This document shows, piece after piece, positions 34,430 to 45,200 of a stretch of DNA of 64,000 bases. Source of the DNA: Aedes albopictus (taxonomy: Eukaryota > Arthropoda > Insecta > Diptera > Culicidae); NCBI RefSeq assembly GCF_035046485.1, contig NC_085136.1, positions 83,655,734 to 83,719,733 on the forward strand. The letters are read 5' to 3'. The notes below the pieces were generated by a model. It did not search any database and was not told the origin of the DNA. It worked only from the letters and a program-made list of their open reading frames with translations. Position 1 is the stretch's first letter, and every line of letters begins with the position of its first letter. A program made the position numbers and the translations under genes.

Positions 34430-35072
34430 CTACTGTGATAATTTGAGAATCCTCTGAATCATCATTTCCCAGCGAAATTTCACACTAATCAAACTTATTT
34501 TGTTTACCTGTTGTGCATCCGACGCCCCTGTCTTGAACTCAACCGAACTTGTGCATGCCAGCCGCTGCGAAGTCGTGTACGAAATTCGACTGTGATTATA
34601 ATTAATTTCGGCCGAGTCTAAATGGGTGCAAATGTCGCAATAGAGAAATGATTTGTACATTTTGGGTTGTCTTACCTGTTGTTGTTTTTCGTTGGTTGTT
34701 TCAAGGATAGGTAAATTCGGTTGATAGACGATGGATTCAGATTCCTTGTTTCTTGCAGATTCTTCTGTGGATTTTCGACTGTTGTTTGGAGAAACGGGTT
34801 TCTTCGATGTCGTCGATTGTTGGTTGGATATTGGTGCTGCTTCATTGATGGCTTGTCTAGGTACAGGATTTGGCTGACTGTAGTGTGGTGTGATGTTTGG
34901 AGGTGGATCAGTGGGTGCTGGTGCTGGCAGATGGCTGGCTGGAGGATGGGAAGCTGGCAAGTAGATGGCTGCTGGGATGATGCATGTTATGTTGGACTGA
35001 TGTTTGGCCGGATAATGGCGTTGTGACTGTAGATTCTGGACATTGAATCTAGACAGTATACAATGGTTGGTT
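34430..35072 (-). other. Proline-rich open frame, candidate exon
   Basis: Minus frame open from about 35095 to 34430 with no in-frame ATG in its first half. The start is rich in P, H and S (ASHPPASHLPAPAPTDPPP), then rich in S, N, E and K. A good 5' splice site CAG|GTAAGA lies at 34676/34675, a second possible one (CAG|GTAAAC) near 34510, and a weak acceptor-like CCTGCAG at 35073. This would fit an internal exon of about 397 bp (35072-34676), but no domain is recognised and the setting is transposon-rich; it may equally be a chance frame or part of a retroelement gag. Confidence 0.3.
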
Positions 35073-35089
35073 CTGCAGGATTGAATGGT

Positions 35090-35455
35090 TACTTACTTTA
35101 CCGCTAAGTCCTGGGTGGCTTCTGCTGTACATAGTAGCCGTCTCCATTTCACTCGGTCCATGGCCGTTTGTCTCCAGTTCCGCATTCTGTGTAGGGTCCG
35201 CAGATCGTCCTCAACTTGGTTGACCCACCTAGCTCGCTGCGCACCACGTCTTCTTGCACCGGTCGAATGATTCTCGAGAACCATTTTGGTCGGGTTGCTG
35301 AATTTCTCTGCTGGTGTCGTTCTCGGCGGTCACCGTGAGCCCAAGTACACTAATTCTTCAACCACCTCGATTTCATCAACGTCGATATAAATTCGGGGTG
35401 GCGGGCGTGGTGATTTCTCCCTGGAGCCCTTTGCCATAATGTTCTTTGTCTTCGA
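35090..35455 (-). pseudogene. LINE family B 3' end with internal deletion
   Basis: Minus strand carries the C-terminal peptide RRRGAQRARWVNQVEDDLRT and LLCTAEATQDLA, closely matching 40260-40420, and ends in the family tail AAAGTAAGTAA. At about 35287 it jumps to sequence equivalent to 39720-39865, so roughly 350 bp of the RT C-terminal domain is deleted. Truncated beyond 35455. Non-functional. Confidence 0.8.
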
Positions 35456-37785
35456 CACATAAATCAAAAGAAGCCATGAAAACCTCATTCATGAAAGATA
35501 TAATAGATTGAGGCGGTTTTTCAATTTCTGAAGGGGTTGTTCATACTATTTTTTTATGTATCGCCTATTTCAAAAGAAAGATCAAAAGTGTCTTCGGAAA
35601 CATTTTTCCGCATGATATTATCTACAACTTTGTCGAAAACACCATTTAGTTTTCTTGGCTTAATTAGAAAATAGATTTTTTATCAGCTTTGAGTAAACTT
35701 ATCGAAAAACAAAACTTTTTCCTAAAAATATGTAACAACTTTGCAGAACATCACATCATATTATTTTCACATTTTCACACTCAAAATCCCTACGATCGTG
35801 TTTTTCGCAATTCCAACCACTGTGGCAGTCTGGGCCTTGAAGGAATCTGCTTCCGGGTGTGATTGCGTACCGGATGATTCGGGAGCTAAACCTGTTCTAG
35901 CTGCGTGTGTAAAATCGTAGATAGTTTACTAACATAAGCCAAATGGCTCAGCTTGACACATGGCGGTCGATGATTGGCGAGAAGGTAACATATTAACATC
36001 AGGAGCCGTGGATCTTCGCTTGGTGGGAGCCATAGGGCTTGGAAAAATTAAGAAGGCCTCAGCCAAAATAGGAAACTAAAAAAATCATCAACAGGAGCCT
36101 CGGTATGATGGAAGTCAAAAGGCTCGTATTTGAGGAACAACAAATTGGTTGCGGTGCACATTACACCTTTCCTACGAAGTAATACTGTACGATAGCTCCG
36201 AAAGGGGAAGCTAAGGTGATTGGTGAACTAAATAGGAGATTGTTTTAAATAGGTAGGCGCGCATTCGAATCTAACAGAGCGTCGAAAGATTTTTTGAAAT
36301 CCTAGATGCACACAAAAAATCCTCCGACCTCTCTATCGAAAACTCGAAACCTGCGCTCGCATTAGTGTTTTTCGTAAGCCAGTGAATGGTGTCAAACATA
36401 TCACCATAGCGCCTTTCAGATTGAAAAACGTTTACGAACGCACTCTTCCCCATAAAGGACCCGCATCAATAGCTTTAATATGCGACTCTTAGCGGTGATG
36501 TCGGACCTTCAAGCCAGGTACCTGCTGAACTAAGTCTGCTTTACAAGAAGCTTACACGTAGTTATATTTTCGTTGGGCCGTTGCAAGCCTAGCTCCTGTT
36601 GTCGACTACTATACTACCTAGGCAAAGTGAGTACCATGAGCAAGTGTTGGCGTTGTGTGCTAGGTCCCAGAGCTTGCTTTGAAAATACCCGTTGGGAGTT
36701 TTGGTGCATTGCTGGTGAAATGGCTTTTAGACTTGTTGTTTTTCTAGCCAGCCAGCCGGACCAGCACCATCACTCCGCCGTCACAGGCCTGAGCCCTGAG
36801 CTGATGAAATAACATGACGATCAGTCGGTTGGTACGTATGGGTAACACTCTTGCTTATTTGATCAATTCAGTTTGGGCTCTGTTGGACCTTGCTTGATAA
36901 AATTATTTTTGATAGAATTATGTGCCCATGAACTTCAATGCCATAATATAATTCATTATGTACAATTCATTGCATAGGTAATTTAAGAGCTTTCTCTGGA
37001 ATTTTAACAACAGTAACTTTATTGAGTAAACGGTGAACTGTTCCAACAGTTCCGTGCAAGTTATCCACAGGCGCATTGGAAATATACACGCTTCCATCAC
37101 AAAAAAAGAACTTTGATCAACCTACCGACGACGACGACGATGACGACCACACTGTGTAATGTTTTTGTTCGGCACTGGACCTCTTACCGGACCATCAGCC
37201 ATCAGTTTTCCCACTGACTGATTCGCTCTCTGGGCTGACCATGAACCACTGAATTTGCTGCCCTCCACTTACCAATCAGCTCGCAGCTCGCTCTCCAACA
37301 ACGCCAACGTGGGGGAAAGAACCGAACGGCACCATTTAAATTTTAAATGTTCGCCCGGAGACTGGCTCTGACCGTTCTCCATCAGCAGCCATAGCCATAG
37401 CTAAGCCAGGCCCTCGAAAGTGGAAAAAATCTAACCCCCGGAATGGACACCAGAACTGGTGACGACGACGGTCAGTCAGCTCCTCTCCAGCTTCACTGAC
37501 TGAAGTGGCGTATCGAATGAACCCCCCGAATCGGATCGCACTTCAAATTTGTAAATAATTTATATCCATTTTAATCTGCATCGGGGAGCTGGCTGGGATG
37601 GTCTGTGTATATGGGTTAAATTATATTTGAATTTGCTTTCAGTTGAAAGGGAATTGGATTTCGATTCGGTACATATGGAAAAAAGCGAGTTTGATAGCTT
37701 GAATTTCAGTATGCTTCAAAATTATTCAAAATGCTGCATCGAGCACAAACAAATATCTATTTGAATTTGATCCAAAACAAGAATG
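35456..37785. other. Mostly single-copy-looking DNA, no gene recognised
   Basis: 35456-36250 is AT-rich without features. 36250-36830 has short unrecognised frames on both strands. 37110-37560 is GC-richer, with (GAC)n/(GACGAC) runs and CAGTCAGT/GACTGA words. It shares no repeat with the window and could be regulatory or 5'-exon DNA. I see no domain. Confidence 0.35.
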
Positions 37786-38050
37786 TAATCTTGGTAATCG
37801 AGCTACTTCTACGATAGTACTACTACTACTTTCATTGTGAATGTTCAATGAATCTTCGTAGTATTCCTTCCACCTGGCTGACACCATAATTTTGTCTGCC
37901 AGCTGTTTTCCTTCTCGGTAATTTCTCATGGAGTGCATTGGCGCAGATCTGTTCCTCACATCATTGATTGTAGATTCACACCTTTGCATATCGGTCCGAT
38001 CCATGCTTTTCGTCGCTCGCTTTGATCTGTTTATTATTGTTGCGGTCGAC
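37786..38050 (-). pseudogene. LINE endonuclease-to-RT linker fragment
   Basis: Minus frame 37726-38004 contains SINDVR-type and REGKQLADKIMVSARWKEYY blocks, the recognisable linker before the RT of RTE-like LINEs. It is short and truncated at both ends. It is probably a different copy or subfamily from the plus-strand LINE that begins just downstream. Confidence 0.55.
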
Positions 38051-38126
38051 CTGGTTTTCTCTTGCTATTTCCACAAGTACTATTTTTAAATGAGTCACTA
38101 GAATCCAACTCCTGACGGTACCCAAC

Positions 38127-40432
38127 TTTACCGCGTGACGTGAAAATCGTTGTCGGCGACATGTACGCGCAGGTAGGAAGGGAGGAAATGTACAGACCGG
38201 TAATCGGGCGAAACACCTTCTTCCCCAGCAAAGCTATCCACAAAGCCACCTGGAGATCACCCGACCATCAAACAGAAAACCAAATCGACCACGTTCTAAT
38301 CGACGGTAAATTCTTCTCGGATATAACCAATGTCCGCACATACCGCAGAGCGAATATAGATTCGGATCACTACTTAGTAGCTGTATGCATGCGCTCAAAA
38401 CTCGAAGTCGAACGCCGCAGCTCAACATCGAGCAGCTGCCTAACGTAGAAGTGACTCAAGACTACGCGCAGCAGTTAGCAGTGGCCCTACCAACGGAAGA
38501 GCAGCTTGGCGCATCTACACTTGAAGATGGCTGGAGGGATATCCGATCCGCCATAGGTAGTACCTCGGCTACAGCACTAGATTTCGCGACTCCAAATCAC
38601 AGAAACGACTGGTACGACGGCGAATGTGAACAGTTGAAAAACGAGAAGAATGCAGTATGGACGAGAATGCTGCAACACCGTACGAGAGCGAATGAGGCAC
38701 GTTACAAACAGGCGCGGAACAGGCAGAACTCAGTCTTCCGGATGAAGAAGCGCCAGCAGGAAGAACGAGATCGCGACAGGTGGTGGCAGCATACGATGAG
38801 CAACTCAATGGTGACGTTGCAAGTACCGAAGGTGGCGTGGTAACAGATTTAGGAGTATGTACACAAGACGAAAGACTTCCGGCCCCTGACCCTGACCAAG
38901 AGATTGAGGAGGAGGTTGACCGGTTGAAAAACAACAAAGCCGCTGGGGCAGATCAACTACCAAGCGAGCTTCTAAAATACGGTGGAGAAGCAATGGTGAG
39001 AGCACTACACTGGGTCATTACGAAGATTTGGGAGGAGGAAGTATTACCGGAGGAATGGATGGAAGGTATCGTGTGTCCCATCTACAAAAAGGGTGACAAG
39101 TTGGATTGCGGGAACTATCACGCGATCACACTACTGAACGCTGCCTACAAGGTACTCTCCCAATTTTTTTGCCGCCGTCTATCACCGATGGCAAAAGAGT
39201 TCGTGGGGCAGTATCAGGCTGGATTCATGGGTGAACGCGCTACAACGGATCAGATGTTCGCCATCCGCCAGGTGTTGCAGAAATGCCGCGAATACAACGT
39301 GCCCACATCTCACTTGTTCATCGATTTCAAATCGGCGTATGATACAATCGATCGAAAACAGCTATGGCAGATTATGCACGAATACGGATTCCCGGATAAA
39401 CTGATACGATTGATCAAGGCGACGATGGCTCGAGTGATGTGCGTAGTTCGAGTATCAGAGACACTCTCGAGTCCCTTCGAATCTCGAGGGTTACGACAAG
39501 GTGATGGTCTTTCGTGCTTGCTGTTCAACATTGCTTTAGAGGGTGTAATAAGAAGAGCGGGGATAAACACGAGTGGGACGATTTTCACGAAGTCCGTTCA
39601 GCTGCTTGGTTTCGCCGATGATATTGATATTATTGCTCGTAAATTTGAGACGATGGCGGAAACGTACATCCGACTAAAGAGTGAAGCCAGGCGAATCAGA
39701 TTAGTCATTAATGTGTCAAAGACAAAGTACATGATGGCAAAGGGCTCCAGGGAGGAATCACCGCGCCCGCCATCCCGAATTTATATCGACGGTGATGAAA
39801 TCGAGGCGGTTGAAGAATTCGTGTACTTGGGCTCACTGGTGACCGCCGACAACGACACCAGCAGAGAAATTCAGAGGCGCATTGTGGCAGGAAATCGTGC
39901 TTACTTTGGACTCCGCAAAACTCTACGATCGAATAAAGTTCGCCGTAACACGAAGTTAACTATCTACAAAACGCTGATTAGACCGGTCGTCCTCTATGAG
40001 CACAAAGCATGGCACGTGCAGAGGACCTACGCGCCCTTTGAGTTTTCGAACGGAAGGTGTTGCGTACCATCTACGGCGGAGTACTGATGGAAGACGGGAC
40101 TTGGAGAAGGCGAATGAACCACGAGCTGCATCAGCTGCTGAGAGAACCAACCATCGTCCATACCGCGAAAATCGGGAGGCTACGGTGGGCGGGTCACGTC
40201 ATCAGGATGTCGGATAGCAACCCGACTAAAATGGTTCTCGAATGTCATCCGACCGGTACAAGAAGACGTGGAGCGCAGCGAGCTAGGTGGGTCGACTAAG
40301 TGGAAGACGATCTGCGGACCCTACGCAGAGTGCGGAACTGGAGACAAACGGCCATGCACCGAGTGGAATGGAGGAGGCTACTATGTACAGCAGAGGCCAC
40401 CCCGGCCTTAGCCTGATTGATAAGGTAAGTAA
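38127..40432 (+). pseudogene. LINE family B (RTE-like): endonuclease end, RT and C-terminal domain, 5'-truncated
   Basis: This is the most complete retroelement here. Parts in order: AP-endonuclease C-terminal half (38140-38400; GDMYAQVG, NQIDHVLIDG, DSDHYLVAV), with about 30 residues apparently missing after VIG; linker (38385-38840); RT (38780-40000) with YKKGDKLDCGNYH, QYQAGF, FIDFKSAYD, GLRQGDGLSCLLFN and the catalytic FADD at 39611-39622; C-terminal domain (40057-40420). Frame changes near 38400, 38800 and 40010 plus a stop at 40297-40299 inactivate it. It ends in GGTAAGTAAG and is flanked by GACGGTACCC(A/G)AC at 38114-38126 and 40433-40445, a 13-bp target duplication. The clade is inferred by resemblance. 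Confidence 0.85.
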
Positions 40433-40439
40433 GACGGTA

Positions 40440-40885
40440 CCCGACTAGAAAATTATATCAAGTTCATATCATATTGTGTTATGATGTTCTTGTACTTTTT
40501 ATGTTACAAACTAGAAACAGGATGGTGTTAAAATAACTAAAATTGTAACAAAAAGTACCTACACTGGTCTAATCAAGTTAATAACTTATTTCGTTATAAT
40601 CATATCGAAATTATAACAAAATGTGATATGAATTTTAGCCTCACGATTATTCGTTTCTATCAAAATTTGATACAATTTTGTTACATTATTTTTCATATGT
40701 CGAATACACGAAACTAAATTATAATACAATGAGTTAGCAAACAACATTTATAACATAATGTGATATGATTAAGTAATAACATTTTGAAAACACCATGGAT
40801 GTTGAACATGATTATATCACAATGAGTACTAAATATTATGGTTTCTTAGGATTATGTTATATTTTTGTCACAATTTCTGGTCGGG
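40440..40885. mobile_element. TA-flanked MITE, CCCGAC ends, struck by the LINE
   Basis: Left CCCGACTAGAAA and right, reverse-complemented CCCGACCAGAAA, with TA outside both (40438-40439, 40886-40887). The left end coincides with the LINE's right target duplication, so the LINE inserted into the very tip of this element and copied it. The AT-rich interior has repeated TGATATGA- and TTATAACA-type words; no coding frame. Confidence 0.7.
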
Positions 40886-40887
40886 TA

Positions 40888-41429
40888 TTTCTTTCGTTCG
40901 TAACTCGTTAGAACTTTTTACTGATAAGAAATTACATTAATTTGGCGGAGTAGCAACAGTCGAATCGCCATGTCTCGATGTTATACATCTCGATATCTCT
41001 CCTCATCTCGATGGTTTCATTGGTCCCTTCAATCTGCATACAGTTTTCCTCTCTACATGTCGGGTTCTCCTTATCTTTTCCCTATTTCGATGTGATCTCG
41101 TTCATTTTTGTTCTAGATTTTCTCTCTTTATGTTAATATTCCTGTTTTAACAGGTTACTAGACCTCGTTTCATGGGTGCAAACCATTCTGGGAAGACAAA
41201 GTGACAACTGATTGTTTTCCCTAACTATGTGGGTTATTTTTTTTTTCAATCTAGTGTACATTTAAAATTGGTTCTTCAATTCGATCTTTCCCTATCTCGA
41301 TGGTCCCTTCAATATCAGAACGTGGAGAATTGACTGTATCACCATTATTTTCATGAAAGATGTGAAGGAACGCTCAAAGGAATTGAATGGGTTTTTTTTT
41401 ATCGGAGAAATTGTCAAAACAAAAAAAAA
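40888..41429. other. Unassigned stretch with repeated ATCTCGATGG words
   Basis: ATCTCGATGG, TCCCTTCAAT and TCCCTATCTCG recur between 40970 and 41310, suggesting a decayed local duplication. No gene supported. Confidence 0.4.
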
Positions 41430-42008
41430 CCTTATTAATTCACCTAACTGTAAAGGTGCCTTTCTCGTGCCTTTGAAACCCCATTTCGACAAAACTCAAG
41501 TGACATGTCGACACGTTTAACTAAAATTCATTTCATGGCACCAAAAATCATATCGTTTAAATATCTGGTTTTTGTTATTTTATTTTACTAAAAAATTAAG
41601 GCAAAATTGATGCTTAAGCCTTAAACTGTTAAAAAAGCCGTAATCTTGAATTTTGAGCCGCCATTTTGGATTTTAGTCCGCCATCTTGGAAATTCTGGAC
41701 GCCATTTCTAGACTCCAGATTTCTTTGCCATACCAGATATACTCAAATTACATAGTTTTTGAGCCTGAAACTCCATTAAACAGCCGCCATCTTGGATATT
41801 GGACAGCCATCTTGGTTATTATGGTTGCTATTTTGCACTCCGGAAATCCTCACTATACCAAATATACCCTTATTGAAAGTTTTATTAGTCTAATACACCA
41901 TTGAACATCTGCCATTTTGACTTTTCGGACGCCATCCTACAATTTAGATTGCCATCTTGGATATTGCGGCCGCCATTTTTGAATTCTGGACATCTTCTGC
42001 ATATCAAG
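41430..42008 (-). repeat. Three-part minisatellite element, copy 3 (inverted, partial)
   Basis: In reverse complement this reads core monomers (CCAAGATGGCGGCTGTTTAA type, about 41640-42008) followed by the right module (about 41430-41640, ending AGGTGAATTAATAAGG). The left module and most of the core are missing: the sequence switches at 42009-42010 (TA) into the element that follows. Confidence 0.8.
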
Positions 42009-42010
42009 TA

Positions 42011-42735
42011 CACTGGAACCTCTTTTTATGCACATGGCTGGGACTGCATAAATTAAAAATGTGCATCAATTAAAAGATGCATAAAAAGAGAGAAATTTAT
42101 GCATAAATTAAGTTTGGGTTTTAATTAGTGAATCTAGTCTTGCTCCTGGGTATTTGACGCGAGGCTAAGGGGGCTGGGGGTTTCCAGAAAGTTAACAGAG
42201 TGCCCAAAAAGGGAGTTCCAAGGAGCTTCAGGGGTGTTTTAAGGGGTTATTTCGAGGGATTTGAGGAGCCTTTTAAGGGTGTTCTGTCAAGATTTTTTGG
42301 TGTTTTCATGGGATTACGGGGAATACTAGGGTATTTCAATAGTATTAAGTGGGTTTCAGGGGCATTCCAAGGGGCTTTAGGGACAATTCAAGGGATCTCA
42401 GGATCCTTTAAAGGGCGTTGCAAGAGGTTTGAGGGGCGTTTAAAGGTATTTCAGAGTCTGCTCTGAAACTTCCTGAAATTCTTCAAAAATCCCCCTTAAA
42501 CCTACGCACCTGAGAGGCTTCGAACCCCACGAAAACTCGTAACGCTTAAGTAACGCTTCTGCATCACGTCGAAAAGCTCTTAAACGTCTTCAAATGCCTC
42601 CAAAATCCCTCTTAAAACCTATCGGACCCCATGCAACGCACCTGAGAAGCTCTAAACACCCCGAAAACTCCTCCGTAACGCTTTCGTAACGCCTCTGAAT
42701 CCCATCGAAGAAGTTCTGAAATGTCCTGAAATGCG
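42011..42735. mobile_element. TA-flanked inverted-repeat element, copy 2 (right-truncated)
   Basis: Starts CACTGGAACCTCTTTTTATG after TA, identical to 7220, and shares TTATGCATAAATTAAGTTTG and the CGTAACGCCTCTGAAT tandem units. The right inverted end is absent. It begins exactly where the third minisatellite element is cut, so it inserted there or the two are part of one rearrangement. Confidence 0.78.
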
Positions 42736-42786
42736 GATAACAATATATATTGCCTAATGAAGCAAATGGAAAGGTTTTAATGAAAG

Positions 42787-44143
42787 GAGTAACTCTCGCT
42801 GAGACCGGCCCACTATTTACACCTTGTCTTTAAAAATGCTTAAGATGGCGATTTTTTGAAAGTCCTCGCCAAAAAAGTAAGGAAAATGCATTTGGTTACT
42901 CAAATTGATGGACCCCCGTTAATTGGAGCCACAACATTTTTTGCAGACCCCTCGATTTGGTCAAATGGTGGCTCATTTAAACCGTTGTTACTCGAAAGTA
43001 TCGCCGAAAACAACCTCAAAAAGAAATGTTGTTGAAAAGAGGAAAGACAGAACTACTATTTACACCTATAAAAAATTGGGTCGGCCATATTGATTTTGGC
43101 CACCATCTTGGATTTTTATACCAAAACTTTTTTTAATCATGATGGCAATCACCGCTTTTCAAAATTTTTGCATCAAATGAAAGCTGAGAGATTCATACAT
43201 AGCATATCAAAAAATTATAGATGTCTTTTTTTCCTATCAAAAGTTATCTGCAGGAAGACACCAACTTCGTGTCGAAACGTTGGGCAAATAAAGAACGTCA
43301 TTTGTTCAATAAAGGACTGCGTTGCCAAACATAATCAATTTCAACAGTCGATTTATCATCAGTTATCTGCCGTTTTGTAAATCAAGCCTCGTTTTCTCCA
43401 TACATTTCCATGCGCACCGTCAACGATATGTAACAGCATCAGAGTTTACGCCTGCATGTATACACAAAAGCACGTGCCGAGAAAATTGGGCATATCGGAG
43501 GTTCGTTTTCGTTTTTGACTGTTTGTCAATGATGCGGAGATTGTTTTTATAACTTTTTTAGTGTTTTGAAAAGCTTAAACCGTCAGCTTTCCATTGGTGG
43601 GTTCAGATTCAAAATTCGTGTTCGTAAACACTGCGAAATATCGCTGCATTTATGTAAACGACTGGCACCGGGTCCATTGCGCAAAAGTGGCATGATTTAC
43701 AAAACTGCAGATGACTTTTGAAAGAAGAAAAAGACATTTCTAATTTTTTGATAAGTTATGTATAATTGTCTCCACTATCATTTGATGCAAAAATTTTTAA
43801 AATCGGTGGTGCCCATCATGGTGAAAAAAAAGTATTGGTATAAAAGTCCAAGATGGCAACCAAAACCAATATGGCCGGCTCAACTTTTTATTGTAAATAG
43901 TAGCTCTATCTTTCCTCTTTTCAACAACATTTCGTTTTGAGGTGGTTTTAGGCGATACTTTCGAGTTATAACGGTTGAAATGATCCACCATTTAACCAAA
44001 TTCGAGTCTGCAAAAATTGTTGTGGCTGTAACTAACCCCCATCAATTTGAGTAACCAAATGCATTTTCCTTACTTTTTAGCGAGGACTTTCAAAAAATGA
44101 AGACGAGGTGTAAATAGTGGGCCGGTCTCAGCGAAAATTACTC
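42787..44143. mobile_element. 1.36-kb foldback element with ~460-bp arms
   Basis: Left arm from GAGTAACTCTCGCTGAGACC and right arm ending in its mirror (GAGTAATTTTCGCTGAGACC) share long blocks such as CGGCCCACTATTTACACC, CAAATGCATTTTCCTTAC and AAAAATTTTTGCATCAAATG. AAAG stands beside both ends, a possible 4-bp duplication. The centre (about 43256-43710) is not mirrored and contains a Penelope-like stem-loop motif near 43250-43300. Open frames inside are mirror shadows. Confidence 0.78.
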
Positions 44144-45200
44144 AAAGGACAAAATGAGGCACCTCTTGAAGACCCTGAGTTCCTCTTGTGCCCTGGCGTC
44201 TTTAAGATCTCCGTCATCGTAGATCTGCCTAAAATTATCTGAGATCTGTCAATTCTGCTTTATCCCATTTTACTCCATCCTTAGAATCTAATTTCTTTTG
44301 AATTCCATACTAACCCCACATGGAAACAATGCATTCGCGAGAAAATCTTCCGAAAACTCGTAACACACTGCATATGAGAAGGGAAAAAAGGAAAGCCTTT
44401 TTTCCAACATCAAGCAGTACCCGCGACCGCACTGCTGTTCTATTTCATCTGGACTAATTACAGAGCCAGCCGTCATCCACCAACCAACCAGCACCATCGC
44501 CGCGTAGTGCTGTAGTACCCAGCGGTTAGCTAGCGGCTTCAGCATCGATTTGCTTCCATCGCATCACCACGGATTGAGAAACATTCGTTCGCTACGAACG
44601 AATGGATTTGCTCGCAGGGCATATGGTCGCCACTCAGGGTGTGTTGCCCAGCATTAGCTCGGTCAGTCGCGAAAGTCAATATCGCACCTTATGCTGGTCG
44701 AACCCGGTGACTTTGACCGTAAATTCTCCTTTCAGTTAACAGCAGCGCTGGTAGTTGAAGCTCAGTGAATGTACCGTCCTAGATTATTCAGCATCGAATA
44801 GGATACCGGATTATCGGGTGCAGTTGGACGGGACAAGTTTTTTTCTGCGATTCGAATAGCGAATACGTTGGAAGAGAGTGAGTAAATTAATTATCGCGAT
44901 AGCTATCCGGGTTGAACTTGACTCGACGGAGAGTTATGTTTGTGACATGGAAGGTCAGATGATCTGCGATTTGACTGTTTACCTCTGATGTTCAGATCAG
45001 CTGGCGAACTGCATTAAAAGTTTTGTGATCTGCTGATTTTTTTTCCTAATGACAGTTGGCGAATGTTATGTCAACAGTTTAACAAGCCGTGATCTTCAAG
45101 CGATTCTTGGAGGCATTGATTTCACATATTCTGGAAACCGAGCAGGTGTGTAAGCACAATTGAGGTTAATGGTAACGGCCATGTGGGCTGCTAAATGATG
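44144..45200. other. Single-copy-looking stretch, possible regulatory or 5'-exon DNA
   Basis: No family of the window recurs. 44440-44960 is GC-richer with CAGCAGCGCTGG and GGTCAGTCGCG (an insect initiator-like TCAGT at about 44660) and a GTGAGT donor-like site near 44877. These are weak signals; no protein frame is recognised. Confidence 0.3.

Noticed and set aside
44640..44700. A core promoter with initiator and DPE
   Set aside because: TCAGT is present, but the DPE-like GGTCG is four bases off the required spacing, and no coding exon follows.
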